A stretch of 64,000 nucleotides of DNA from an uncultured Muribaculum sp. (GTDB taxonomy: Bacteria; Bacteroidota; Bacteroidia; Bacteroidales; Muribaculaceae), in assembly GCA_910589555.1 (NCBI GenBank), contig CAJUTE010000005.1, positions 40,768-104,767 of the forward strand, written 5' to 3'. Below are positions 52,975 to 61,284 of this stretch, in pieces. Below the pieces are notes generated by a model. That model saw only the letters and a list, made by a program, of their open reading frames with translations. It was not told the origin of the DNA and searched no databases. Within the stretch, counting starts at the first letter, position 1; every line of letters begins with the position of its first letter. The translations under genes and the position numbers were made by a program.

Positions 52975-53916
52975 ATGGATACAGAAAAGACAAAATGCCT
53001 GATCATAGGTTCAGGTCCCGCCGGATATACGGCTGCTATTTACGCATCACGCGCCAACCACTCCCCTATCCTTTATGAAGGACTTCAACCGGGAGGACAG
53101 TTGACCACGACATCGGAAGTTGAAAATTTCCCGGGCTACCCCAACGGAGTCATGGGTGCCCAGCTCATGGAGGAACTGCGTCAGCAAGCGGTGAGATTCG
53201 GCGCTGATTGCCGTCCGGGAATAATCGGTGAAGTGGACTTCAGCAAGCGTCCTTTCCGCTGCACCACTCTTGACGGAGATGTGATCGAAGCCTCGACAGT
53301 GATTGTAGCCACAGGCGCATCGGCAAAGTATCTCGGCCTACCTGATGAACAGCGTTTCTCAGGCATGGGCGTGTCGGCTTGCGCCACTTGCGACGGCTTC
53401 TTCTACCGCAACCGCGTGGTAGCCGTAGTGGGCGGAGGCGACACCGCATGTGAAGAGGCATACTACCTGAGCACACTTGCCAAGAAGGTATATCTTATCG
53501 TAAGAAAAGACTATCTGAGGGCATCCCACGTGATGCGTCAACGTGTCATGGACAAGGAGAACATCGAAGTGCTTTTCAACACCAACACTACCGGACTGTT
53601 TGGAAATGAATTCCTCGAAGGGGCACATCTTGTGGAATATGCCGGCACTGACAAAGAACGTCATTTCGACATTGACATCGACGGCTTCTTCCTCGCCATA
53701 GGCCATAAGCCGAACACCGACATCTTCAAGGGTCAGCTCACTCTGGACGAGAGCGGATATATCGTATTGTTCAACAACACCCAAGCCACCAACGTGCCCG
53801 GAGTGTTTGCGGCAGGCGATGTCGCCGACAGCCGTTATCAGCAAGCAGTCGCCGCTGCGGGAAGCGGTTGCCGTGCCGCCCTTGATGCCGACAAGTTCCT
53901 GATGGAAAACGAATAA
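52975..53916 (+). CDS. trxB: Thioredoxin-disulfide reductase
   Basis: 313 residues. FAD-binding LIIGSGPAGYTAAIYASRA (about 8-26), GGQLTTTSEVENFPGYP, the redox-active CATC in VSACATCDGFFYRN (about 133-146), NADPH-binding VVGGGDTACEEA and C-terminal VFAAGDVADSRYQQAVAAAGSGCRAAL are all present. It keeps thioredoxin reduced in the cytoplasm. It stands 35 bp after the LolA-like gene. Confidence 0.96.
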   Translation: MDTEKTKCLIIGSGPAGYTAAIYASRANHSPILYEGLQPGGQLTTTSEVENFPGYPNGVMGAQLMEELRQQAVRFGADCRPGIIGEVDFSKRPFRCTTLDGDVIEASTVIVATGASAKYLGLPDEQRFSGMGVSACATCDGFFYRNRVVAVVGGGDTACEEAYYLSTLAKKVYLIVRKDYLRASHVMRQRVMDKENIEVLFNTNTTGLFGNEFLEGAHLVEYAGTDKERHFDIDIDGFFLAIGHKPNTDIFKGQLTLDESGYIVLFNNTQATNVPGVFAAGDVADSRYQQAVAAAGSGCRAALDADKFLMENE

Positions 53917-53939
53917 CCCTAAAACCAACATACCAAATC

Positions 53940-54923
53940 ATGAAAATCAACATTGCCCGCATTTTATGCGCCATGCTCGCCGTCACTACATGGCTATCGG
54001 CATGGTGCGCCCCCGAACCCAAAACTCCACTCATCGTGGCACAGGACGGTTCCGGTGACTTCAAGACCATCCAGGAAGCGGTTTATGCCGTGCGCGACTA
54101 CACCCCCGTGCCCATCACCATAAAGGTGAAAAAAGGTGTGTATCACGAAAAGCTGATAATCCCGTCGTGGAAATGCGACATAACCATCTCAGGCGAGAGC
54201 GAGGAGAACACCGTCATCACATGGGATGATTTCGCCAAGAAACCGCTCGTGTATTTCGGCGACTCAATCGCTGAGATGGGCACGTTCCGCACCCACACGG
54301 TGCTCGTAGCCGGCAACCGCGTGACTCTTGAAAATCTCACTATCGAGAACACCGCCGGACGCGTGGGACAAGCCGTGGCTCTGCACACCGAGGGTAATCA
54401 GATCATAGTGCGCCGATGCCGTCTTCTCGGCAATCAGGACACACTGTTCACCGGCAATGAGGAGTCGCACGTGTACTTCGATGAATGCTACATCGACGGT
54501 ACCACCGACTTCATCTTCGGCCCGGCGACCTGCTGGTTTGAGTCATGCCGCATCCACAGCAAGACCGATTCCTACATAACTGCAGCGTCAACCTCCAAGG
54601 ACCGCCGATTCGGATATGTGTTCAACGACTGTGACCTCACCTCCGACGATGGCGCCACAAAGGTGTATCTGGGACGTCCCTGGCGCGCCTATGCCGCCGT
54701 AGTGTTCATGAACTGCCGTCTCGGCAAGCACATCCGCCCCGAGGGCTGGGAAAACTGGCGTAATCCTGACAATGAGAAGACCGCCCGTTATGCCGAATAC
54801 AACTGCACCGGAGCCGGCGCCTCAACCGCCGGCAGAGTCAAGTGGTGCAGCCGGCTCAATGAATCGGAAGCCGCCTACTACACCCGCGACAATGTACTCG
54901 CCGGAACATGGTGGAAACGATAA
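53940..54923 (+). CDS. Pectinesterase (CE8), exported
   Basis: 327 residues with signal peptide (ILCAMLAVTTWLSAWCA, about 7-23). A right-handed beta-helix enzyme with the CE8 motifs: GNQDTLF (about 162-168), TTDFIFGPATCWFE (about 183-196; catalytic Asp) and YLGRPWR (about 236-242). It removes methyl esters from pectin and points to plant-polysaccharide use. No SusC/D pair is in view, so it is not in a complete utilisation locus. A strong terminator follows. Confidence 0.93.
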   Translation: MKINIARILCAMLAVTTWLSAWCAPEPKTPLIVAQDGSGDFKTIQEAVYAVRDYTPVPITIKVKKGVYHEKLIIPSWKCDITISGESEENTVITWDDFAKKPLVYFGDSIAEMGTFRTHTVLVAGNRVTLENLTIENTAGRVGQAVALHTEGNQIIVRRCRLLGNQDTLFTGNEESHVYFDECYIDGTTDFIFGPATCWFESCRIHSKTDSYITAASTSKDRRFGYVFNDCDLTSDDGATKVYLGRPWRAYAAVVFMNCRLGKHIRPEGWENWRNPDNEKTARYAEYNCTGAGASTAGRVKWCSRLNESEAAYYTRDNVLAGTWWKR

Positions 54924-54947
54924 TCCTTGACAATCAATCTTATTTAT

Positions 54948-55002
54948 CGAGAGTGTCGCGGGAGCAATTCTGTTTCAGCGATACTCTCGGCTTTTCTTTT
55001 TC
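54948..55002 (+). terminator. Intrinsic terminator after the pectinesterase gene
   Basis: CGAGAGTGTCGC (54948-54959) and GCGATACTCTCG (54978-54989) form a 12-bp stem with one G-T pair, followed by GCTTTTCTTTTTC. Confidence 0.85.
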
Positions 55003-55046
55003 AAAAAAACTGTCACCCAATGATGTTCTTTTTCTTTAACGCCGAC

Positions 55047-55862
55047 ATGAAAAACTGGGAAAATTTTGAACTCGAATGCACCGACTACCTTAATAGCGCG
55101 TTCGGCAAAGAATATGGTTGCGAATTTCGTAATCTGGGAAGCCACGACGCAACCGCTCCTGACATCATAGTGACTAAAAACGGCTCTCCTGTATTTTCAA
55201 TCGAGACAAAGATGCCCGAAGCGCAGTGCGGGCAGTTTGTGCTCAAGCCCGACGACAACAAGCGCACATTCATCTTCTCGTCAAAGAACAAATGTTCCCA
55301 CAACAACCACGTCAAAGCCATAATAGCGGCAATGGCAGAGCGCTACGACACGTGCGCCCAAAGTTCAGCCGATGACCTGCCCATCCCTGAAGAGCTCATC
55401 CACAATTGGGTCAAGGATTACTATCTCAACCATAAAGGCTCACTATATTTCATCACCCGCAACGACCGCGGCAAATACATCATCGCGCCAGTCGAGAGAC
55501 TGGAGGAATATTTCGATTTCTCGGCGAAATTCAGGATAAAGGCAAGCGGCTCATCGATCCCCTCCCGGAATAACCGCCGTGAGATTGAAGCTATTCTTGA
55601 TGAGGGCGGCTTCGACCACGGACCCATCGTAATCGAAAAGAAGACTGCATTTGTCGAAATGAATGCATGGGACGACAAATTCAAACTCCAAGGCAACAAA
55701 TACCGCTATCAATTCAAAAACACAGGTGGCAACCGCTATGAGATAAGACGGCTGGCGAATACTCGCAATGCCAATTTCATCGTTTCAATAAGGCTGAAAA
55801 ACACCGGTCTGCCGGACGAGACAGCTCAATTTCTCCACGACCTCGCGGCAATAAGACAGTGA
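55047..55862 (+). CDS. Orphan PD-(D/E)XK nuclease-like protein
   Basis: I take MKNWENFELECTDYLNSAFG at 55047 as start (271 residues); ATG 55020 or 55023 are possible, and a longer frame would cross the upstream terminator. The N-terminal domain contains APDIIVTKNGSPVFSIETKM (about 32-51): PD followed by ExK at the typical spacing of the restriction-endonuclease fold, with an upstream Glu. The middle part has WVKDYYLNHKGSLYFITRND, the C-terminal part is basic. No methyltransferase or other restriction partner is adjacent. It may be a solitary restriction, repair or defence nuclease. The fold call is from the motif only. Confidence 0.55.
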   Translation: MKNWENFELECTDYLNSAFGKEYGCEFRNLGSHDATAPDIIVTKNGSPVFSIETKMPEAQCGQFVLKPDDNKRTFIFSSKNKCSHNNHVKAIIAAMAERYDTCAQSSADDLPIPEELIHNWVKDYYLNHKGSLYFITRNDRGKYIIAPVERLEEYFDFSAKFRIKASGSSIPSRNNRREIEAILDEGGFDHGPIVIEKKTAFVEMNAWDDKFKLQGNKYRYQFKNTGGNRYEIRRLANTRNANFIVSIRLKNTGLPDETAQFLHDLAAIRQ

Positions 55863-55914
55863 ATATCATCAGCACCCGATAAAAAACTTAACAGCAAATT
55901 TAGAATATAACACA

Positions 55915-57573
55915 ATGAGAACCCTATCCATTATATTTCTATTGTCGCTTCTCGCCGCTTGTTCAGGTGGACGAAGCGGCAACACATTGCTTTTGGAGCG
56001 CATCGATTCGCTCACGAGTGTTAACCCTGCTAAGGCTGCGGCACTTCTTGACAGCATCGACCCGGCGACCCTGTCGGAGGAAGAGCGGCACCATCGCGAC
56101 CTCCTCACCATCAAGGCTGCCGACAAGGGTTACGTGATCCACACCTCCGACAGCCTTATCCTCAGCGTGATAGACTATTACGACAGCCATTCCGACTCCC
56201 GCCTCACCCCGCAGGCACTCTACTACGGTGGCAGAGTGTACAGCGACCTCGGCGACTATCCCACCGCCCTGCGTTACTTCCACGACGCACTCGACCACCT
56301 CCCCGACAACGACGATAACCGCCCATTCCGAGGAACCGTCATGAGCCAAACCGGACGACTGCTGGAAAAGTTGCGACTCTATACCCAAGCGGCACCTTAC
56401 ATAGAAGGAGCTATTGAAGCCTCGAAATTCAAAAAAGATTCTTTCGCCTTAGCTTCTAACTATCAACTCCTTGGTGCTACATACCTCAATCAGAAAAATC
56501 TTTCTGAAGCTAAACTCAATTTTGAAAAGGCGAGAAAATATGCCGCCTCATTGGAAACTTGTGACCGTGCAAACATAAATGTATATGAAGCAATTACTAT
56601 GTTTGAGTATAATAATATCGACTCGGCGTTGTGCATGATAAGGAATCAGCACACTCTTGTTGATTCCACGAGTTATAATTTTGCTTTAATCTGTGCGGCA
56701 CAAATATACCGTGCTGCCGGCATTTCCGATACAGCCTACGCCTATGCTCATGAACTAGCCATGAGCCCAAATCCCGATAACCGCAGATTAGGCTACAATG
56801 AAATGTTCTCTCCTGCACTTATCAAATTCATTCCTGAAGATTCGATCGTGCCATACATCAAAAACTATCATTGTGTCGTTGAGGATCATCTTAACACACA
56901 TGAGGCAACTGAAGCTCTCATGCAAAATTCACTATATAACTACACACTTCACGTAAAGAAACGAAAGAAAGCTGAAGAATCAAAAATATTACTTATATAT
57001 ATTATTGCAGGAATCATCATAATCTGTTCAATACTGGGCACCTTTATGTTCTACAAGCATAAGACGGGAATGCTAAAATACAGATTGCGTCTTAACCTCG
57101 CTTTGGACAAGATTGATGAATTAAAAAAATATGCTGAATATGCCGAACCGGGAGACGATACCAATACACGCCCGCAAGGCTTAGATGAAAAAACAACTAC
57201 ACTCCTGATGAAAACCGAAGGCCGTCCAATTTCATCAATTATTTTAAACTCCGATGCTTATCAAGAATTAGCGTTATTGATTAAAAATCATCATCCGATT
57301 GACGCATCTTTATTGAAACGGATTGAAGCGATAGTAGATAAAGCTTCACCAGGTTTTAAGCAGCGATTGGTGGAGATGACAAACGGGACGCTTTCCGACT
57401 CGGAGTTTGAAGTCGCGTTACTGGTGAAATTTGGAATAGCGCCATCGCATATATGCAGGCTGCTCAACAAGGCAAAATCTACTATTTCTTCACGAAGAAA
57501 TACGCTCGGTGAAAAAATATTAGGCGAAAAAGCATCGACAAAAGACACTGACCAAATAATAAAAGCCCTATAA
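55915..57573 (+). CDS. Membrane-spanning TPR sensor-regulator with C-terminal HTH
   Basis: 552 residues. A lipoprotein-like signal (LLSLLAACSGG, Cys about 16) leads a helical TPR-type region (about 25-340; ALYYGGRVYSDLGDYPTALRYFHDALDHL and TYLNQKNLSEAKLNFEKARKYA). One transmembrane segment (LLIYIIAGIIIICSILGTFMFY, about 362-383) is followed by a coiled region and a C-terminal LuxR-like HTH (LSDSEFEVALLVKFGIAPSHICRLLNKAKSTISSRRNTLGEK, about 495-536). Periplasmic TPRs and a cytosolic HTH suggest direct signal transfer across the membrane. An 18-bp inverted repeat and a strong promoter follow 85-170 bp downstream, making the next operon its likely target. Confidence 0.78.
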   Translation: MRTLSIIFLLSLLAACSGGRSGNTLLLERIDSLTSVNPAKAAALLDSIDPATLSEEERHHRDLLTIKAADKGYVIHTSDSLILSVIDYYDSHSDSRLTPQALYYGGRVYSDLGDYPTALRYFHDALDHLPDNDDNRPFRGTVMSQTGRLLEKLRLYTQAAPYIEGAIEASKFKKDSFALASNYQLLGATYLNQKNLSEAKLNFEKARKYAASLETCDRANINVYEAITMFEYNNIDSALCMIRNQHTLVDSTSYNFALICAAQIYRAAGISDTAYAYAHELAMSPNPDNRRLGYNEMFSPALIKFIPEDSIVPYIKNYHCVVEDHLNTHEATEALMQNSLYNYTLHVKKRKKAEESKILLIYIIAGIIIICSILGTFMFYKHKTGMLKYRLRLNLALDKIDELKKYAEYAEPGDDTNTRPQGLDEKTTTLLMKTEGRPISSIILNSDAYQELALLIKNHHPIDASLLKRIEAIVDKASPGFKQRLVEMTNGTLSDSEFEVALLVKFGIAPSHICRLLNKAKSTISSRRNTLGEKILGEKASTKDTDQIIKAL

Positions 57574-57657
57574 TCGCAGATAATTCCCCATCGCTTAAAA
57601 TATAAATAATTAGTCTTGTATATCAGACTTTTAATAGTTTTGAATATAGATTGCAGC

Positions 57658-57703
57658 AGTTCGGAAAAAGTTCGGAAATAAAAAACCGAACTTTTTCCGA
57701 ACT
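57658..57703. promoter_or_regulatory. 18-bp perfect inverted repeat, putative operator of the exported-protein operon
   Basis: AGTTCGGAAAAAGTTCGG (57658-57675) and its exact reverse complement (57686-57703) flank a 10-nt A-rich spacer. Each arm holds two copies of AGTTCGG in the same direction, giving four half-sites in all. It lies just upstream of the -33 box (57710) and has no T-run after it, so binding by the neighbouring HTH regulator is more likely than termination. Confidence 0.6.
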
Positions 57704-57709
57704 AAAATA

Positions 57710-57742
57710 TTTGCATTTAACAATCATATCTTCTTACATTTG
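57710..57742 (+). promoter_or_regulatory. Promoter of the NVEALA/propeller operon
   Basis: TTTG at 57710-57713 and TACATTTG at 57735-57742 with a 21-nt spacer match the Bacteroidetes consensus. The first gene starts 20 bp downstream, and the 18-bp inverted repeat ends 6 bp upstream of the -33 box. Confidence 0.78.
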
Positions 57743-57761
57743 CGAATAAAAACTTTCAACT

Positions 57762-58148
57762 ATGAACAGATTTATTACAAATGTATTCGTTGCTCTGTCA
57801 CTACTTGCCGGAGCTGAAATTTATGCTGCAAATGAAGAGTCTATCACCATACCATTGTCGGAAAACGATAATAAGGGTGGCGGCAATAAGAGAGACATCC
57901 CCTCGCGTGGAGACAGGTCATTACGTGCACCGGTTTTATGCACTCTCAATTTCACAGAAGGCACCGTTGAACTAACCGCAGCACAGGAAATCACCACCTA
58001 CGAGGTGTGGGATGCGGATCAGGAAATCCTAATCGCATCATTCACCGAAAGCGCCGATCTGTTGAATTTCCTTAGCAACTCTTCCGACTGCTACACGCTG
58101 TGCTTCCTGTCGGAAGATTATGTCTACACCGGATATTACGGATGGTAA
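57762..58148 (+). CDS. Small exported DUF3244-like protein (128 aa)
   Basis: Signal peptide (MNRFITNVFVALSLLAGAEIYA, 1-22), then a Gly/Lys/Arg-rich linker (NDNKGGGNKRDIPSRGDRS, about 35-53) and a compact beta domain (APVLCTLNFTEGTVELTAAQEITTYEVWDA) ending YTGYYGW. Layout and length match the DUF3244-type small proteins of Bacteroidetes; two Cys (SDCYTLCF) could form a disulfide. First gene of the operon; its stop overlaps the next start (TAATG). Function unknown. Confidence 0.68.
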   Translation: MNRFITNVFVALSLLAGAEIYAANEESITIPLSENDNKGGGNKRDIPSRGDRSLRAPVLCTLNFTEGTVELTAAQEITTYEVWDADQEILIASFTESADLLNFLSNSSDCYTLCFLSEDYVYTGYYGW

Positions 58149-59011
58149 TGCGATATACACTTCTCTACATAATCCCACTGTTTTTACTGCTCTCTTGCTC
58201 CGGCAAAACGGAGCAAGAGGAGCGGTATGCCGAGATTGTGAGCCAATGGCAAGGACGCGAGATCAAGCTACCCGCAGTGATGACCGACTTCCTTACCGGC
58301 GACACCATCAATCTTGATGATGCCGACTTCACCATCCTCACCTACGTCGACAGCGCAGGCTGCACCGGTTGCAAAATGAAACTGCCGCTGTGGGATGAAT
58401 TCATCGAGTCAATTGATTCGATTCAAAATGCTTATGCCAAAGTCATTTTCATTGTCAATTCCAATGATGAGGATGAGGTGGCACACACGTTGATCAAGCA
58501 CAATTATAATCATCCTGTCTATTACGATAAAGAGAACCGGATATATGATTCCAACCAATTCTCTGAATCCAAGATGTTGCAGACCATGCTACTCGACAAG
58601 GAAAAGAAAGTAGTCGCAATCGGCAATCCTATTTTCAGTGCTAAAATAGCGGAGCTGTACAATTCGCTTCTGTCAGGCAACATTTCCTACAGCACATCCA
58701 TTAAGTCAAGCGTTTCGGTCGACCAAAACAGATATGCTTTCAGCGGTTTGGTCGATGGCGAGACTAAAAGCCATGAATTCAAGGTGTTCAATCACAGCAA
58801 TGACACTATTTACATCCATGATATAATAAGCTCCTGCGAATGCACCGTCGCCTCGGCAGATTCTGAGTGCATTCCGCCTGAGTCAGGCATTCCGGTAAGT
58901 GTCAGCGTGACAGGGTCATCAGACCGCAAACCTATTGAAAGCATCGTCAATATCTATTTTGAAGAGTTCAAATACCCTATAGTGCTTGAAATATCAGGCA
59001 TTTATAATTAA
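58148..59011 (+). CDS. Thioredoxin-like / DUF1573 lipoprotein (287 aa)
   Basis: ATG 58148 overlaps the previous stop and gives a lipoprotein signal (LLYIIPLFLLLSC, Cys about 17). Residues 35-190 resemble a peroxiredoxin/thioredoxin fold: FTILTYVDSAGCTGCKMKLPLW has a CxxC (CTGC) at the active-site position. Residues about 195-287 form a DUF1573 domain (SHEFKVFNHSNDTIYIHDIISSCECTVA, with CEC in place of CGC). This fusion is known from Bacteroidetes without established function; a thiol role near Cys-bearing NVEALA peptides is an inference. The NVEALA gene follows after 31 bp. Confidence 0.75.
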   Translation: MRYTLLYIIPLFLLLSCSGKTEQEERYAEIVSQWQGREIKLPAVMTDFLTGDTINLDDADFTILTYVDSAGCTGCKMKLPLWDEFIESIDSIQNAYAKVIFIVNSNDEDEVAHTLIKHNYNHPVYYDKENRIYDSNQFSESKMLQTMLLDKEKKVVAIGNPIFSAKIAELYNSLLSGNISYSTSIKSSVSVDQNRYAFSGLVDGETKSHEFKVFNHSNDTIYIHDIISSCECTVASADSECIPPESGIPVSVSVTGSSDRKPIESIVNIYFEEFKYPIVLEISGIYN

Positions 59012-59042
59012 CTCTATTTATTAACCAAAAAACTAAACTATC

Positions 59043-59282
59043 ATGAAAAAATTCATGGTTCCCGCTATTGCGGTAGCTGCCATTGTAGGCAGCGTTTTCG
59101 GGTATTCCCAACTGGGAAACACGCCACAGCAAAGTTCTGTGACAAGTGCTAACATCGAAGCTCTCTCTGACAAGGAGGCATGGGGAGAAGTTGAGTATGA
59201 CAAAGGATGCTCATATGAAATCAAGAAAGATTGCGTTCCAAATTCAGGACCGATTCTTTACGATAATAGACCTGAAAATTGA
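59043..59282 (+). CDS. NVEALA family peptide 1 (79 aa)
   Basis: MKKFMVPAIAVAAIVGSVFGYSQLG is a membrane-targeting leader; TSANIEALSDKEAWG carries the NVEALA motif (here NIEALS, about 38-43). The C-terminal 35 residues hold two Cys (GCSYEIKKDCVP) and are otherwise hydrophilic. The family is a small exported Bacteroidetes peptide group of unknown role. A terminator-like hairpin directly after the gene could raise its level over the downstream propeller gene. Confidence 0.78.
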   Translation: MKKFMVPAIAVAAIVGSVFGYSQLGNTPQQSSVTSANIEALSDKEAWGEVEYDKGCSYEIKKDCVPNSGPILYDNRPEN

Positions 59283-59320
59283 ACGTAATATGACATTTCT
59301 CTTTATTTGAAAACCAATTT

Positions 59321-59374
59321 TCAGAGGGTGGTTTTAGACATTCGTATAACAGAGATCGCCCTCTGATTTTTTAA
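59321..59374 (+). terminator. Terminator/attenuator after NVEALA gene 1
   Basis: TCAGAGGG (59321-59328) and CCCTCTGA (59359-59366) pair perfectly, with extra pairs inside, and are followed by TTTTTT. It lies between NVEALA gene 1 and the propeller gene, inside the operon. Confidence 0.78.
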
Positions 59375-59388
59375 TCTAAAAATTTAGA

Positions 59389-60924
59389 ATGAATCTGCGA
59401 AATATTCCAATCCTTTCAATTCTGCTCTACATAACCATTTCTTCATGCCAGCCGGCAACCCAAGGCTTGACAGAGCGTCATGAGGGCAAGCGTGATAATT
59501 TCACGGAAGTCTCCCATGTGGTTTCAATCGATGATAACTTGCCTGAAATACACGCTGTGACTGCCTTGTATGTGATCGGTGACACATTATTGTTCCGAGA
59601 CGCAATGTCGAGGGAGCTTGTATTTACAGCATACGATATTAAACGGGACACTGTGATAGGACAGTTTGGAAAATTTGGCAACGGACCGGGAGAGATTGCC
59701 AATTTTGGAGCGGTTTTTTATGACCCGAAAACACAAAATCTCTATGGTGCAAATGCCAATCAGGGGAAAATTGTAGGATTTCATCTTCCCGAGGCGATCC
59801 CTAATCCGGATTATGACGCTTTTGAAAAATGCAAAATGGATTTTCAGAATGGAAATAATGCGATTACCTCACCTTATTTTATTGATGACACAACAGTAAT
59901 ATGTAGTGTATATGTACCTGATAAAGAAACTCGTGGCTTAATATCCCGTATAGGTAAACTTAATTTGACTGACAGTAGAGTAGATATCATAGACTCTACC
60001 AAGGCTATTGCTAAATCAAGATGCCGCATCGCTGTCTCTCCAGAGAAAAATGTGGTGTTTTCAGTCGATGATAAGCATGATTTGATAAAAATATTCAATA
60101 CAGAAGGCAAGCCTCTTTCGTATATATATGGACCGGATTATGAAGCTGATCCTCCACGAGGAAAACGATTTTTCTCAGATTTGCTGATTTCCGGAAACAA
60201 GATGTTGGCTACTTATTCCGGCGAAAGTACAAAGAATTCCAATAAGAATATCATGATATTTGACCTTGACGGAAATTATCTTAAAACTCTCAGGTTCCCA
60301 TATTCCATCAACTCCTTCGTCTATCATCCCGGAACTGACAGGCTATACTTAAACACTGATGGGGAAATCCAATTTGGATATCTTAATTTACAAGAGACTC
60401 TGGATGGACAAGCTACGACACACCTAAAAAATGTCAAGAATGATAAAATGGAAATCGAAGAGCCGACCGTTACCGATAAAAATGATAAAGATAACGCAAC
60501 CACCCCTAATCAGGGCTTCAACTCAAACTCAAGCAGTGGAATATTGACCCTTATGGATGCTATCACTCATTATCCAACTCCTGTCGATACTCTGAATATC
60601 GGAGCATACCAGTATTCAGACAAAGGAGCCAAATATGCCTATTCCATCGCTGTCCGGAATGATACCAAAACGGACACGGTTTATATTGATTCTATCATAT
60701 TGCCCGACAATTCTTTTCTCAAGGCTGAGCCCAAAATGGACAGACTTAAACCCGGTGTATTGACCACAATCTGGTTATGGTGCGACAAGCCATTGCCAAG
60801 ACAGAACTACACTATAACCGTGAAATATAAGGATGACAAATATCCGTCGCAAAAACTGCAGCTAAAGTTACATCCAAGCGGAGCGCAGCTCTACGAGGAC
60901 TATCACAGCAAAGGACATTATTGA
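59389..60924 (+). CDS. Six-bladed propeller lipoprotein (BF3164/TolB-like) with C-terminal DUF1573 domain
   Basis: 511 residues, lipoprotein signal (SILLYITISSC, Cys about 20). Residues 40-345 resemble the BF3164-type TolB-like propeller (VIGDTLLFRD, IGQFGKFGNGPGEI, YDPKTQNLYGANA, IFDLDGNYLKTLRFPY). After a low-complexity linker (about 355-385) a DUF1573-like domain closes the protein (AKYAYSIAVRNDTKTDTVYIDSIILPDN...), without the CGC cysteines. Probably anchored in the outer membrane or inner leaflet. Its gene follows the NVEALA terminator. Function unknown; binding or presenting the peptide is possible. Confidence 0.75.
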   Translation: MNLRNIPILSILLYITISSCQPATQGLTERHEGKRDNFTEVSHVVSIDDNLPEIHAVTALYVIGDTLLFRDAMSRELVFTAYDIKRDTVIGQFGKFGNGPGEIANFGAVFYDPKTQNLYGANANQGKIVGFHLPEAIPNPDYDAFEKCKMDFQNGNNAITSPYFIDDTTVICSVYVPDKETRGLISRIGKLNLTDSRVDIIDSTKAIAKSRCRIAVSPEKNVVFSVDDKHDLIKIFNTEGKPLSYIYGPDYEADPPRGKRFFSDLLISGNKMLATYSGESTKNSNKNIMIFDLDGNYLKTLRFPYSINSFVYHPGTDRLYLNTDGEIQFGYLNLQETLDGQATTHLKNVKNDKMEIEEPTVTDKNDKDNATTPNQGFNSNSSSGILTLMDAITHYPTPVDTLNIGAYQYSDKGAKYAYSIAVRNDTKTDTVYIDSIILPDNSFLKAEPKMDRLKPGVLTTIWLWCDKPLPRQNYTITVKYKDDKYPSQKLQLKLHPSGAQLYEDYHSKGHY

Positions 60925-60930
60925 TACACG

Positions 60931-61252
60931 TTGCATAAATTGACGATGTTTCAGATAGGAAAAATAAAATTGCACGTCATGGCGGCGATTGCGGTGATGG
61001 GGCTGTGGCTGTATCAAACGGCGGTCTCAGTCGGGCAAATCATGCACCTCATTCCGAGCAACCATTCTTTCTATAGGTTCACCGGCTCGTTTATCAATCC
61101 TCACTCCAGCTTTAGTTTTTTCAGTGACCGTCAAAGGCGATTCAAACACAGCACAATATGACCGAAGCATAAACATTTACTACAGAGACTTTGACTATCC
61201 GTCGGTCATTCTGATTTCAGAAAACAAAGAATCCACCACTGAGGTGGACTAA
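60931..61252 (+). pseudogene. Frameshifted DUF1573-containing remnant
   Basis: A TTG-initiated frame from 60931 has a hydrophobic stretch (MAAIAVMGLWLYQTAVSVGQI) and reads into FINPHSSFSF, where a run of six T (about 61115-61120) breaks the frame. In the next frame the text continues SVTVKGDSNTAQYDRSINIY and DFDYPSVILIS up to TAA 61252, which lines up with the DUF1573 tail of the 58148 gene (IPPESGIPVSVSVTGSS, NIYFEEFKYPIVLEIS). One missing or extra T would restore continuity. Either a real pseudogene or a sequencing error in a homopolymer. Confidence 0.6.
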
Positions 61253-61284
61253 TAACTAATTTATTTACCGAAAAATCTCACAAA

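Noticed and set aside
57658..57703. Intrinsic terminator of the TPR regulator gene
   Set aside because: The stem is strong, but neither strand has a T-run after it and it sits directly at the next promoter; an operator is more likely, though not proven.
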